Under the pieces are notes generated by a model, which saw only the letters and a list, made by a program, of their open reading frames with translations, had not been told where the DNA came from and ran no database searches. Shown in pieces: positions 24,408 to 32,990 of a DNA stretch of 46,513 nucleotides; within the stretch, counting starts at the first letter, position 1; the number at the start of each line of letters is the position of its first letter. The DNA is taken from contig JAJRQT010000180.1 in the NCBI GenBank assembly GCA_024280115.1, positions 1 through 46,513 of the forward strand, in the 5' to 3' direction. Origin of the DNA: Bacteroidota bacterium (GTDB taxonomy: Bacteria > Bacteroidota > Bacteroidia > Cytophagales > Cyclobacteriaceae). Both the position numbers and the translations under genes were made by a program.

Positions 24408-25597
24408 AAGAAAGGAAAATAAGAATTCTGTTTCTTACGCACTATTCTGAACTTTTAGGAGCAAATCTCTCTCTACTCAATCTCCTGAAGGGGTTAAAGA
24501 AATTCAATTTATATGCCTTTGTAATATTGATAAGAAGAGGACCGATTGAAATTGAACTTCAAAAATTAAGTATTGATTACAAGATAATTCAATTAAGGCC
24601 ATTTATGAAAGTTGAACAGCATGCATCTCAAGATATTCAAAAACTGAGACAGGGTTTAAAAAATATGAAGGAAGGATTTCATATTAAAAATTATAATAGA
24701 ATGATTATTAAAAGGGAAATCGATTTTTTGGTCGAGAAACGATTTGATTTGGTTTATACAAATTCTTCAATACTAGATGTGGGTATAGTTATTTCGAAGA
24801 TTTTAAATAAACCACATGTTTGGCATATAAGGGAAGCTGCTGAAATATATTATAATTATAAACCTTTGCTGGGTAAATACTACTTAAAATATTTATTTAA
24901 GAGTGGAAGTTTTATCGCTATAAGTAATTTCATTCGGGATTACATTAAAGCTATTGATAAAGATGCAAGTATAGAAGTGGTTTATAATGGAGTATTAAGT
25001 GAATATGAAGTTATAAATTTAAATTCAAGGAGGAAGTTACTGCCATCAGGAACTAACAAACCATTTAAATTTTTAATGCTTGGTAACCTACAATTTCAAA
25101 AAAGATATGATGAAGCGATTGATGCAATTAAAGTTTTATCTAAGAAATATGACAATATTCGATTGAAAATTGTAGGTCATGGTGACTCACAATATTTAGT
25201 TGATTTGATAGAGGAATCTGGATTACAGGAAAAAATTACGATTGGCAATTATGCTAAAGATCCGTTTGCTGAATTTTTAAATGCGAATGCTTTTTTACTC
25301 TGTTCAAGAAATGAAGGCATGGGTAGGGTAATTGCAGAAGCTATGTTTTCTGGTGTACCTGTCATAACTCATAACTCCGGAGGCCCAAAAGAGATAATCA
25401 GAAATAAATATAATGGATTAAAGTATAACGGAACTTTTGAAAATCTGGCTCGAAGTATGGAAGATATTATGACAAATATAAAATTGAGGAATAATATTAT
25501 TTCAAATGCCTATATAGATGCGTCTGATAAATTCACGGTTGAAAAATATTGTTCAGACATCCATAGTATAATAAGAAAAAAAGTCTCTGATTCTTAA
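24404..25597 (+). CDS. GT4-family glycosyltransferase
   Basis: A 397-residue GT-B enzyme. The N-terminal domain starts RILFLTHYSELLGANLSLL, with the GA loop of the family. The C-terminal donor domain has FKFLMLGNLQFQKRYDEAI, LKIVGHGDSQYL and the E-x7-E type segment RNEGMGRVIAEAM, followed by GVPVITHNSGGPKEII. It uses a nucleotide sugar to extend the lipid-linked chain at the cytoplasmic side. The start overlaps the preceding frame by four bases (ATGA). Donor and acceptor unknown. Confidence 0.9.
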   Translation: MKERKIRILFLTHYSELLGANLSLLNLLKGLKKFNLYAFVILIRRGPIEIELQKLSIDYKIIQLRPFMKVEQHASQDIQKLRQGLKNMKEGFHIKNYNRMIIKREIDFLVEKRFDLVYTNSSILDVGIVISKILNKPHVWHIREAAEIYYNYKPLLGKYYLKYLFKSGSFIAISNFIRDYIKAIDKDASIEVVYNGVLSEYEVINLNSRRKLLPSGTNKPFKFLMLGNLQFQKRYDEAIDAIKVLSKKYDNIRLKIVGHGDSQYLVDLIEESGLQEKITIGNYAKDPFAEFLNANAFLLCSRNEGMGRVIAEAMFSGVPVITHNSGGPKEIIRNKYNGLKYNGTFENLARSMEDIMTNIKLRNNIISNAYIDASDKFTVEKYCSDIHSIIRKKVSDS

Positions 25598-25651
25598 TAA
25601 ATTTTATATAAACCCGGAATCATGACCTCTGATAATAGAATTAATATTTAA

Positions 25652-26530
25652 GTGAAAAAATCCCCCAAAATCTCTATAGTTACCCCATCCTACAACCAGG
25701 CCCAATATATTGAACAAACCATTCAATCCGTTTTGGGGCAGTTGTACCCAAACCTTGAATACATCATTATTGATGGTGGCAGTACCGATGGTTCGATTGA
25801 TGTTATTAAAAAGTACGAAGATCAATTAACGTATTGGGTAAGTGAAAAAGATAATGGCCAGGCTGATGCCATCAATAAAGGATTTGAAAAAGCTACCGGC
25901 GATATTTTAGCATGGATAAACTCAGATGATTATTATTTACCAGGTGTTTTTTCTAAGGTTTCAGAAAAGATGGATTGTAAGAAAAGCCAGCTATTGTTTG
26001 GCAATTGTCTCCATATTTATGAAGAATTCCCGGGAAAAGCTAGAGGCAGCAATTTGAGCAATAGGCAGGGTTTTAACCATTTCATGAGTGGTTCATTGAT
26101 TCAGCCATCTACATTTTGGACAAGGAAAGTTTGGGAATCGTTTGGCCCGCTGGTAGATGGTTATCATTATGCGTTTGACTTAAAATTTTACAATCATGTC
26201 AAATCTAATGGAGTTGAATTTCTTTATGATCCAAACCATTTATCAGTTTACAGGATTCACTCAGAGCACAAAACAGGTGGTGGCGGAAAGGAAAGGCTTA
26301 AGGAAATAGCGAAGATTTATGGGAAATATTTGGGAGTTGAATATGAAAATGTACTGAAATATTTTCTAGAGGAAGATAATGTTGACAGGTTAAACGGATA
26401 CAGGAGAAAACTAAGGAAATATAAATTTACGAGGAACAGGCAGTTAACTTTTCTAAAGTTTAAATACAATAAGCTGTTTAAACAAATGGATGATCATGAT
26501 CTAACAATTCTTTTGAACAGGTTACAATGA
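25652..26530 (+). CDS. GT2-family glycosyltransferase
   Basis: A 292-residue GT-A enzyme of the WcaA-like group. It opens with ISIVTPSYNQAQYIEQTIQS, then IIIDGGSTDGS (nucleotide binding) and WINSDDYYLPG (metal-binding DxD region), with EKDNGQADAINKGF typical of this group. The start is GTG at 25652 after an AAG-rich stretch; 54 bp separate it from the previous gene. The lysine- and arginine-rich C-terminal helix may bind the membrane. Specificity unknown. Confidence 0.9.
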   Translation: MKKSPKISIVTPSYNQAQYIEQTIQSVLGQLYPNLEYIIIDGGSTDGSIDVIKKYEDQLTYWVSEKDNGQADAINKGFEKATGDILAWINSDDYYLPGVFSKVSEKMDCKKSQLLFGNCLHIYEEFPGKARGSNLSNRQGFNHFMSGSLIQPSTFWTRKVWESFGPLVDGYHYAFDLKFYNHVKSNGVEFLYDPNHLSVYRIHSEHKTGGGGKERLKEIAKIYGKYLGVEYENVLKYFLEEDNVDRLNGYRRKLRKYKFTRNRQLTFLKFKYNKLFKQMDDHDLTILLNRLQ

Positions 26531-26564
26531 ACAGGTTCATTTGAATTTCCTGAAAACTTTTTTG

Positions 26565-27416
26565 ATGAAATTTGTACACATTATTAATCCCGTAAAAGTA
26601 TCTTCTTCATCTGATCTTTTCGTAGCTCAGCCCATTGCTTTCGAGAGTTTAAGAAGGGCAAAGGACTATGCCAAAGATAGGGTAGAGGTTAATCTTCTGA
26701 CAGCCCAGTATCCCGAAGATCATGAAATAATCCCCAACTTTTTCACCAAAACCAGTGATCTCACCAGGTCGATTTTAGATATCGGAGAATTTACGGTAAA
26801 TCGAAAACTTCCACTGATCAAAGATATACTGGATAGGGCGGTTGAAAACTACGTTGAAGGAGATTACATAATATACTCCAATGCGGATATCGCCGCACAG
26901 CCACATTTTTATGAATTTATTGCAATGCAAATTGATCTTGGACTGGATGCTTTTGTGATCAACAGGCGAACTATTTCATCTGAATATGATAAGGTGAAGC
27001 AGTTGCCTTTAATGTATGCAGATCTTGGAGAATCCCACCCGGGGTATGATTGTTTTGTTTTTGGAAGGGAAATGTTAGCTCAAATGCAATTTGGTAATAT
27101 ATGTATTGGAGCGGCATATATCGGTCTTTCCTTATATCTAAACTTAAAACTGTTTTCGAGAGCTTTTAATGAATTCGGGAATGAACATTTGACCTTCCAC
27201 ATAGGAAACGACAAGCAATGGAAAAGGAGTGAAAATGATCCGTTTAGAAGACATAACGAACAGGAATTCCAAAAAATAAGAGATCAATTTTCAATAAAAT
27301 TTAAAAATGTTCAATCGATTGTAGAGTCGGCGTTCCCAAATTTGAAAGTGGGAACAGTAAAAAATGAGAAAAAAAGAAATTGGATAAAATACTTAAAAAG
27401 ATCCTTTGGCGGATAA
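26565..27416 (+). CDS. Putative glycosyltransferase-like protein of uncharacterised family
   Basis: A 283-residue protein from ATG 26565; the frame opens with TTG at 26541, but MKFVHIINPVKVSSSSDL looks like the natural start. It contains GDYIIYSNADIAAQPHFYEF, which looks like a GT-A metal-binding region with a degenerate DxD, and SHPGYDCFVFGREML, reminiscent of an acceptor-site segment. The family is not one I can name, but its place among glycosyltransferases and sulfotransferases supports a sugar-transfer role. Its end overlaps the next gene by 37 bp, so the two are tightly linked. Confidence 0.65.
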   Translation: MKFVHIINPVKVSSSSDLFVAQPIAFESLRRAKDYAKDRVEVNLLTAQYPEDHEIIPNFFTKTSDLTRSILDIGEFTVNRKLPLIKDILDRAVENYVEGDYIIYSNADIAAQPHFYEFIAMQIDLGLDAFVINRRTISSEYDKVKQLPLMYADLGESHPGYDCFVFGREMLAQMQFGNICIGAAYIGLSLYLNLKLFSRAFNEFGNEHLTFHIGNDKQWKRSENDPFRRHNEQEFQKIRDQFSIKFKNVQSIVESAFPNLKVGTVKNEKKRNWIKYLKRSFGG

Positions 27417-28303
27417 GGTATAAAAATAATAAAGAGAAACATCCGATAATTGAACCAATGCAGAAACATAAGTTTGGTCAGATCCACCATGTTGACCAGA
27501 GTTCGTTTGAAGATTTTTTATTGACCTATACTCCCGTTTTTTTTCTAAATACCGGCAGGTCAGGCTCGGCTTTTCTCGAAAATGCTTTTAAGTCTATTGA
27601 TGGTGTGGATGCTAATCACGAAGCCCACCCAAATTTAATGATGTTCCCAAATTTTGCGTTGCACCATCAAAATGAGGCAATAATATTAAAGAAGGTTTTT
27701 GAAGCCGCTAGAATGGAATTGATATTAGATTCTTTCGTTAAAGAAAAGTTATTCATTGAGACCAATCATTGTCTTGTATTTTTTATTCATCAGATAAAGG
27801 CTCTTTTTCCCAAGGCGAGGTTTGTTCATTTATTGCGACACCCCGGGAATTTTATAAGAAGCGCCGTCATGAAGGGGTGGCACAGAAATGATTCGATATG
27901 GGAAAATAACAGGATAAGAATGAAAGATGACCAGGAATGGAAACAACTAACTCAGATTGAAAAGCTTGCCTGGACCTGGAATTCCACGCATAATTTTATT
28001 GACGATTTTAAAAGTACATATGGAGAAGATGTTATGACTCTAAAACTTGAAGAATTAATTTCGTCTCAACAAGCATTTACTCAAATGATAAAATTCCTGG
28101 GTTGTGAAATTCAATTTAATGATGAAATGATCGAAAGATTGCAGAATGAAAAAGTAAATGAAATATTTATTTCCGATTCAGAACCTTCAACGATGTTTAA
28201 ATTAGCAGATTATCCAAAGTATAATGGATGGAACCCGAAGGATAAGGAACAAGTGGTGAATTATTGCGGAAACCTGGCGAGTAAATATAACTATCAATTA
28301 TAA
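27380..28303 (+). CDS. Sulfotransferase family protein
   Basis: A 307-residue PAPS-dependent sulfotransferase. The 5'-phosphosulfate loop is LNTGRSGSAF at residues 56-65 and the 3'-phosphate site RHPGNFIRSA at 153-162. The WTWNSTHNFIDDF segment and C-terminal NLASKYNY resemble the sulfotransferase at 19388. The start is TTG 27380, within the end of the preceding gene; residues 1-50 are basic and may be an extension. Acceptor unknown. Confidence 0.87.
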   Translation: MDKILKKILWRIRYKNNKEKHPIIEPMQKHKFGQIHHVDQSSFEDFLLTYTPVFFLNTGRSGSAFLENAFKSIDGVDANHEAHPNLMMFPNFALHHQNEAIILKKVFEAARMELILDSFVKEKLFIETNHCLVFFIHQIKALFPKARFVHLLRHPGNFIRSAVMKGWHRNDSIWENNRIRMKDDQEWKQLTQIEKLAWTWNSTHNFIDDFKSTYGEDVMTLKLEELISSQQAFTQMIKFLGCEIQFNDEMIERLQNEKVNEIFISDSEPSTMFKLADYPKYNGWNPKDKEQVVNYCGNLASKYNYQL

Positions 28304-28306
28304 TTG

Positions 28307-29182
28307 ATGAGGATCTCAGTTTACATCACCTCCTATAATCAAAAAGAATTTTTGAATGAGGCTATTGAAAGCGTTCTGAACCAAAGCTTAAAACCATTTG
28401 AAATCATTGTAGTAGATGATTGTTCTTCAGATGGTTCGCAAGAATTGATAAAGTCATTTGCCAATAAATATGAACATATAAGATATATTTTGCATGAGAA
28501 GAATCTCGGTGTTGCCCAGGTTAGAATTTCAGCTTTAACGATTGTAAAAGGAGACTTTGTCACATACGTTGACGGTGATGACCTTTATCTTCCAAATAAG
28601 CTCGAAACAGAAGCAAAATTGATATCAGAAGGAAATTATAATTTATCATTTTCGAATAATATGTATGTAGATCCTGATGACATAAATGATGTGAAATGGA
28701 TTTGGGCAAATAATAAAAATCAATTCCTCGCACCAGGGAACATGTATGTAAATACACTAACGCGGAATTTTCCGAACAAAAGTTTATTTAGAATGGAATT
28801 AGTGGACTACAACCTTCTAAAAAAGACAGGTTTCCATGATCCCAAATTGAATATTTATGAGGATTATGATTTAAGAATAAGACTCTCGAAAACAGCTAAA
28901 ATTAATTATTCTATAATTCCAACTACAAAAATCAGGATCAGTAAAAGAGGATTGTCAAAAAGTAATTTAATAGATCATTACAATGCATTTCAATACATTT
29001 TCAATAAGTATGAAAAAGACCTTGATATGTTTGATGAGCCTGAACGAAGAATCATTGAAGAAAAGTTGAAAAGGTTGCTTGAAGAAAAGAGACCTGATCA
29101 ATCGAGCAAAGAAACATCTTATAGCCATAAGATTAAAGTAATGATGAAAAACAATCTTATCGGACTCATACAAAGAATGTAG
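28307..29182 (+). CDS. GT2-family glycosyltransferase
   Basis: A 291-residue GT-A enzyme: MRISVYITSYNQKEFLNEAI, then IIVVDDCSSDGSQELI, GVAQVRISAL and the metal site YVDGDDLYLPNK. The ATG at 28307 is preferred over a TTG three bases earlier, and it follows the previous stop directly. The C-terminal third is helical and basic. It is linked end-to-end with the next sulfotransferase gene (stop 29180-29182, start 29183). Confidence 0.9.
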   Translation: MRISVYITSYNQKEFLNEAIESVLNQSLKPFEIIVVDDCSSDGSQELIKSFANKYEHIRYILHEKNLGVAQVRISALTIVKGDFVTYVDGDDLYLPNKLETEAKLISEGNYNLSFSNNMYVDPDDINDVKWIWANNKNQFLAPGNMYVNTLTRNFPNKSLFRMELVDYNLLKKTGFHDPKLNIYEDYDLRIRLSKTAKINYSIIPTTKIRISKRGLSKSNLIDHYNAFQYIFNKYEKDLDMFDEPERRIIEEKLKRLLEEKRPDQSSKETSYSHKIKVMMKNNLIGLIQRM

Positions 29183-30142
29183 GTGAAAGAGGAGAACCTG
29201 ATATTTGTTATTTCACAGCCGAGAGCCGGATCTACCATGCTTCAGGCAATACTTTCAAACCATAAAAAAATTGATACTGTAAGTGAACCATGGATTTTAT
29301 TACCATTGTTATCAGTGTTTAAGCCGTCCTTAATTTCTGCTTTTTATAATTTCGATCTGGCCACGGATGCGCTCAATGATTTTTTGAAAAAGACAAACCA
29401 GGAAGAGGATTTTAAAAATGATATAAAAGAATTCATTCTAAACAGATATGCGCCAGTCAAATCGGATGACGGAGGTTACGTACTCGACAAAACTCCGCGG
29501 TATTATGAAATTTTTGAAGTCATATATGATCTATTCCCAAAGGCTAAATTTATTATTCTTAAACGACACCCTGTAGCTGTCTTGAGTTCCATAATAAAAA
29601 CATGGGATAGATTTACTTTTAAAGAACTGGAACATCACCATAATCGGGATATTTTTAAGGCTCCTTATTTGTTAAGTAAGTGGGAGGAAGAATATGGTGA
29701 AAGGTCTAATGTGTCTATATTGAAATACGAGGATTTAGTTGAAGAACCGAATAGTAAAATTGAAGAAATTTGTGCTTGGCTTGGGCTTGATTATCAACCT
29801 TCCATATTGAATTTTTCTGAGAATAATTCTTTTCAGGGTAAGTATGGTGATCCCAAGGGTGTTTATTTAACTAAAGCACCTTCCGGTAAATATGCTGTTA
29901 ACTGGAAAAAGGGACTGAGTGATAAACGAATAAAAGACTATCTGAATGGATATGGAGCTTTTTTAGGTGATGTATTTTTATCGGAATATGGTTATGAAAA
30001 TGACATAAAATATCGGAATACTGTAAAATTTAAACTCTTTAGATATTATTGCCACAGGAAAAAACTGGTAGAAAAACACAGTATAAAGGATTCTATTGTG
30101 TCAATTTTAATTAGGAGGTATTTACAGGAAAATATAGGATAA
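29183..30142 (+). CDS. Sulfotransferase family protein
   Basis: A 319-residue PAPS-dependent sulfotransferase. The 5'-phosphosulfate loop SQPRAGSTML is at residues 11-20, DKTPRYY at 102-108, and the 3'-phosphate site KRHPVAVLSSI at 127-137. The DKTPRY motif places it with the Sulfotransfer_1/3 group (tyrosylprotein- and carbohydrate-sulfotransferase-like), a different branch from the enzymes at 15734 and 19388. The start is GTG 29183, immediately after the preceding stop. It is the last gene before a 250-bp repeat-bearing gap. Confidence 0.88.
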   Translation: MKEENLIFVISQPRAGSTMLQAILSNHKKIDTVSEPWILLPLLSVFKPSLISAFYNFDLATDALNDFLKKTNQEEDFKNDIKEFILNRYAPVKSDDGGYVLDKTPRYYEIFEVIYDLFPKAKFIILKRHPVAVLSSIIKTWDRFTFKELEHHHNRDIFKAPYLLSKWEEEYGERSNVSILKYEDLVEEPNSKIEEICAWLGLDYQPSILNFSENNSFQGKYGDPKGVYLTKAPSGKYAVNWKKGLSDKRIKDYLNGYGAFLGDVFLSEYGYENDIKYRNTVKFKLFRYYCHRKKLVEKHSIKDSIVSILIRRYLQENIG

Positions 30143-30154
30143 TTTTAATCCATT

Positions 30155-30210
30155 CGTCGTAGGTTAAGCTTGCCTGCCACAAGCAGGTAAAGTGATCCTG
30201 CGATCAGGAA
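30155..30210 (+). repeat. Fragment of the GTCGTAGGTT dispersed repeat
   Basis: TCGTAGGTTAAGCTTGCCTG and GTGATCCTGCGATCAGGAA resemble parts of the direct repeats at 40802-41327 (TCGTAGGTTTAGCCCTCCTT, GTGATCCTACGATCAAGAA). A CCTGCC-type palindrome sits inside. Confidence 0.6.
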
Positions 30211-30326
30211 TAATGCCTCAATAAGTTTTATTGAGAATGAATAATATCAATCATAATTGTTTGTTGTCAATGAATAATATATTTCTTTACGGCTAACTAT
30301 AAATAGTCAGGGCACGCTTTTTCACC

Positions 30327-30357
30327 CCTCCGAGTCACTTTTTTAAGGACTCGGAGG
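30327..30357 (+). terminator. Strong hairpin ahead of the next glycosyltransferase
   Basis: CCTCCGAGTC (30327-30336) and GACTCGGAGG (30348-30357) form a perfect 10-bp stem with an 11-nt loop. There is no T-run after it, so it may be a processing or polarity site more than a classic terminator. It lies in the 249-bp gap within the co-directional locus. Confidence 0.45.
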
Positions 30358-30391
30358 ATTCTGACACCTCATTAAGCAGAAAGACAATAAA

Positions 30392-31165
30392 TTGAATCAC
30401 CCACAAATCTCCATCATTACTCCATCCTACAATTCCGGTGAATATATCGAACGGGCTATTCAGTCAGTGCTCAACCAGGATTATGACAACTGGGAGCATA
30501 TTATTGTCGATGGGGGATCTACTGATAACACACTGGAGGTATTAAAGAAATACCCGCATCTTAATTGGGTTTCTGAGCCTGACCGTGGCATATACGATGC
30601 CATGAATAAAGGGATTAAAATAGCCACCGGTGGATGGGTATATTTCATGGGAGGGGATGACCGGCTAAAACCCAATGCTTTGAAAATAATTGCAGAAGCT
30701 GCCGGCAACCAGGATTTAGATGTTATTTACGGAGATGTCTGGAGTACCAGGTTTGGCGGTAGGCACGATGGCAAGTTTGATTATAAAAAAATATATGATA
30801 AAAATATATGTCATCAGTCTATCTTTTTTAGTAGAAAGGTGTTTCAATCCCTAGGTGATTTCAGTATTAAATATAAATCACACGCCGATTGGGATCATAA
30901 TATGAGGTGGTTTTTAAACGGTAAGACAAAGCATAAATATATTGATTGTGTAATTGCAGAGTATGCCGATGGTGGTTATAGTTCGGTAAATCCTGATGAT
31001 ATTTTTGCCAGGGATAAAAGATTCAATTACATTAAATATGGAAGGAAAACCGCTCCTGGTATTTTTATGGAAAGACTTTGTAAGCAAGAAATCAAAGAGA
31101 AGAATTCGTTTTATACTCGGAAGATATTTGCTTTTGTCATCCTAATTTTAGTCAAATATTTCTAA
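30392..31165 (+). CDS. GT2-family glycosyltransferase (WcaE-like)
   Basis: A 257-residue GT-A enzyme: ISIITPSYNSGEYIERAIQ, IIVDGGSTDNTLEV, then DRGIYDAMNKGIKIATG and the metal region FMGGDDRLKPN. The DRGIYDAMNKG segment is typical of colanic-acid WcaE-like transferases. The start is TTG at 30392 after AGAAAGA. Its last base A is the first base of the next ATG, so the pair is translationally coupled. Specificity unknown. Confidence 0.9.
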   Translation: MNHPQISIITPSYNSGEYIERAIQSVLNQDYDNWEHIIVDGGSTDNTLEVLKKYPHLNWVSEPDRGIYDAMNKGIKIATGGWVYFMGGDDRLKPNALKIIAEAAGNQDLDVIYGDVWSTRFGGRHDGKFDYKKIYDKNICHQSIFFSRKVFQSLGDFSIKYKSHADWDHNMRWFLNGKTKHKYIDCVIAEYADGGYSSVNPDDIFARDKRFNYIKYGRKTAPGIFMERLCKQEIKEKNSFYTRKIFAFVILILVKYF

Positions 31166-32100
31166 TGTCTCCAAAAGTTTCAATCATTGTCCCAAATTAT
31201 AATCATACAAGGTTTTTACATAAACGATTAGATTCCATTTTCAATCAAACCTTCCAAGATTTTGAGGTAATACTTCTGGATGATACTAGTACTGACAATA
31301 GTGTTGAAGTTTTAACTAAGTATGCAAGCCATCCCAAAGTTGCTCATTTTATTGTCAATGATAAAAATTCTGGTAGTCCATTCAAACAATGGAAGAAAGG
31401 GATAGATCTGGCTAAAGGAGAATTTATTTGGATCGCGGAAAGTGATGATTGGGCGGATATTGATTTTTTGGGTAAGGCAGTTAACCATTTTAATGAAAAT
31501 GAGGCCATAAGTTTAATATATGGCAAGAGTATAGTAGTTGATAATAAAGATATTATTATTAAAGATTACGATTATAAGTCGATTGACATGCCTTACAAAA
31601 GGTGGGAAAACTATTTTATTAATGACGGAAAAGGCGAAATAAAAGAAAATTTGTATAGAAGGAATACAATACCCAATGCCAGTGCTGTACTATTTAGAAG
31701 GGCAATTGCTTTGAAGGAAGTCGCTATAATTACAAGATTTAATATGATGGGTGACTGGATTCTGTGGATAAAAATGCTGTTTCATGGTAAGATTATTTAC
31801 GATCCTGAAATGGTCAATTATTTTAGAGTATCAAATCAATCAACGATAAATCATAACACTCCCAAAAAGGTTTTTTACAGGTATTATGAACATATACTTC
31901 TTAATTGTTTCTTATTGAAAAGGCAATTAATTAATAAAAATTATTTTTCCGAAAGTACTAGTATTTGTTTATCAAAAATTCATCATAGTGGCTATTTAAA
32001 ATTAGCAACAATACCAATATTGTTTAGGTTACCTGTCTCAGTATTATATATTGCATTTAAAAAAATAGGGTATAAAGTTTATTTAAGATCACATCTTTGA
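31165..32100 (+). CDS. GT2-family glycosyltransferase
   Basis: A 311-residue GT-A enzyme: VSIIVPNYNHTRFLHKRLDS, VILLDDTSTDNSVEVL, then the metal region WIAESDDWADID. The segment SGSPFKQWKKGIDLAKGE is typical of transferases in O-antigen loci. It overlaps the previous gene by one base. The C-terminus has a hydrophobic helix (TIPILFRLPVSVLYIAF) that may anchor it to the inner membrane. Specificity unknown. Confidence 0.9.
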   Translation: MSPKVSIIVPNYNHTRFLHKRLDSIFNQTFQDFEVILLDDTSTDNSVEVLTKYASHPKVAHFIVNDKNSGSPFKQWKKGIDLAKGEFIWIAESDDWADIDFLGKAVNHFNENEAISLIYGKSIVVDNKDIIIKDYDYKSIDMPYKRWENYFINDGKGEIKENLYRRNTIPNASAVLFRRAIALKEVAIITRFNMMGDWILWIKMLFHGKIIYDPEMVNYFRVSNQSTINHNTPKKVFYRYYEHILLNCFLLKRQLINKNYFSESTSICLSKIHHSGYLKLATIPILFRLPVSVLYIAFKKIGYKVYLRSHL

Positions 32101-32301
32101 TTGGATTTTAGGGAGATCATCTTTCAGTCTAAATCTATAATTTTCTATTCTATTTCCAATATGGATAATTATATTTTTATCTTGATAAGAGTATTAGAAA
32201 AGCAATGGATTAATAAAATAATCTTTTTAAGTAGAAATTTGAAATCAGATTTCTACTCAATATTTAGTACAGGTTCTTTAATAAAGTATAATTCAATATG
32301 A
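32101..32301 (+). CDS. Short unrecognised frame, uncertain
   Basis: A 66-residue frame starting with TTG directly after the preceding stop and ending in an ATGA overlap with the next gene. It is very AT-rich and hydrophobic (SIIFYSISNMDNYIFILI, then NKIIFLSRNLKSDFYSIF). I recognise no family. The tight joints on both sides suggest it is translated or is the remnant of a gene once translated in this operon. Confidence 0.35.
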   Translation: MDFREIIFQSKSIIFYSISNMDNYIFILIRVLEKQWINKIIFLSRNLKSDFYSIFSTGSLIKYNSI

Positions 32302-32990
32302 TTGTAGGATCAGGCCTTTTGGCTAAGGCGTTTAAAGAATTCGTAAATGATGAAGAGATTTTAATTTTCGCATCGGGTGTTTCAAATTCACTTGAAACGG
32401 GCAAAAAAGAATTTCAAAGAGAATCCAATTTATTGTTAAATACTATTCGAAAATACCCCGACAAAAAGCTGGTTTACTTTAGTACGTATTCCATATTTGA
32501 GAAAAAGGCCGAACATAGATTTTATGTAAACCATAAATTGGAAATGGAAAGATTAATTCAAAAAGAAAGCAAACATTATTTCATTTTTAGACTAACAAAT
32601 ATTGTAGGGCCAGGGGGAAATAAAAGCACGATTTTGAATTATTTAGTAAGTCGTATCAAAAATGAGAAAGTAATAAACCTTTGGAAAAATGCAACTAGAA
32701 ATATATTAGATGTTGATGATTTATTGTTGATTGTAAAAAATATATTAAAGGGTTCTGAAAGTAAGATGAAAATTAATATAGCTAATATAAATAGTTTTAA
32801 AGTTTCTGAGATTATTAGCCAGTTAGAAATGTTTTTTAAGAAAGCTGCAATTCTCAATTTAATAGATAAAGGGGAATCAATACAGATAGATATTTCTGAA
32901 GTAGAAGATGATATAAAAAAAGTTTTAACTCCAGCAAAGCAATCTATTGAGTATATATCATTGTTGCTAATCAAATACTATAGTAAATGA
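32298..32990 (+). CDS. Atypical short NAD-dependent epimerase/dehydratase (SDR)
   Basis: A 230-residue SDR-type protein. It starts MIVGSGLLAKAF, a short dinucleotide-binding turn (GSGLLA, 4-9). The active-site pair is in FYVNHK (Tyr76, Lys80) after a YFSTYSIF segment supplying Ser/Thr, and FRLTNIVGPGG follows. RNILDVDDLLLIV is the substrate-side segment of extended SDRs. It is shorter than normal extended SDRs (about 300). It probably modifies a nucleotide-linked sugar, but the substrate cannot be told. It overlaps both neighbours by four bases. Confidence 0.75.
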   Translation: MIVGSGLLAKAFKEFVNDEEILIFASGVSNSLETGKKEFQRESNLLLNTIRKYPDKKLVYFSTYSIFEKKAEHRFYVNHKLEMERLIQKESKHYFIFRLTNIVGPGGNKSTILNYLVSRIKNEKVINLWKNATRNILDVDDLLLIVKNILKGSESKMKINIANINSFKVSEIISQLEMFFKKAAILNLIDKGESIQIDISEVEDDIKKVLTPAKQSIEYISLLLIKYYSK

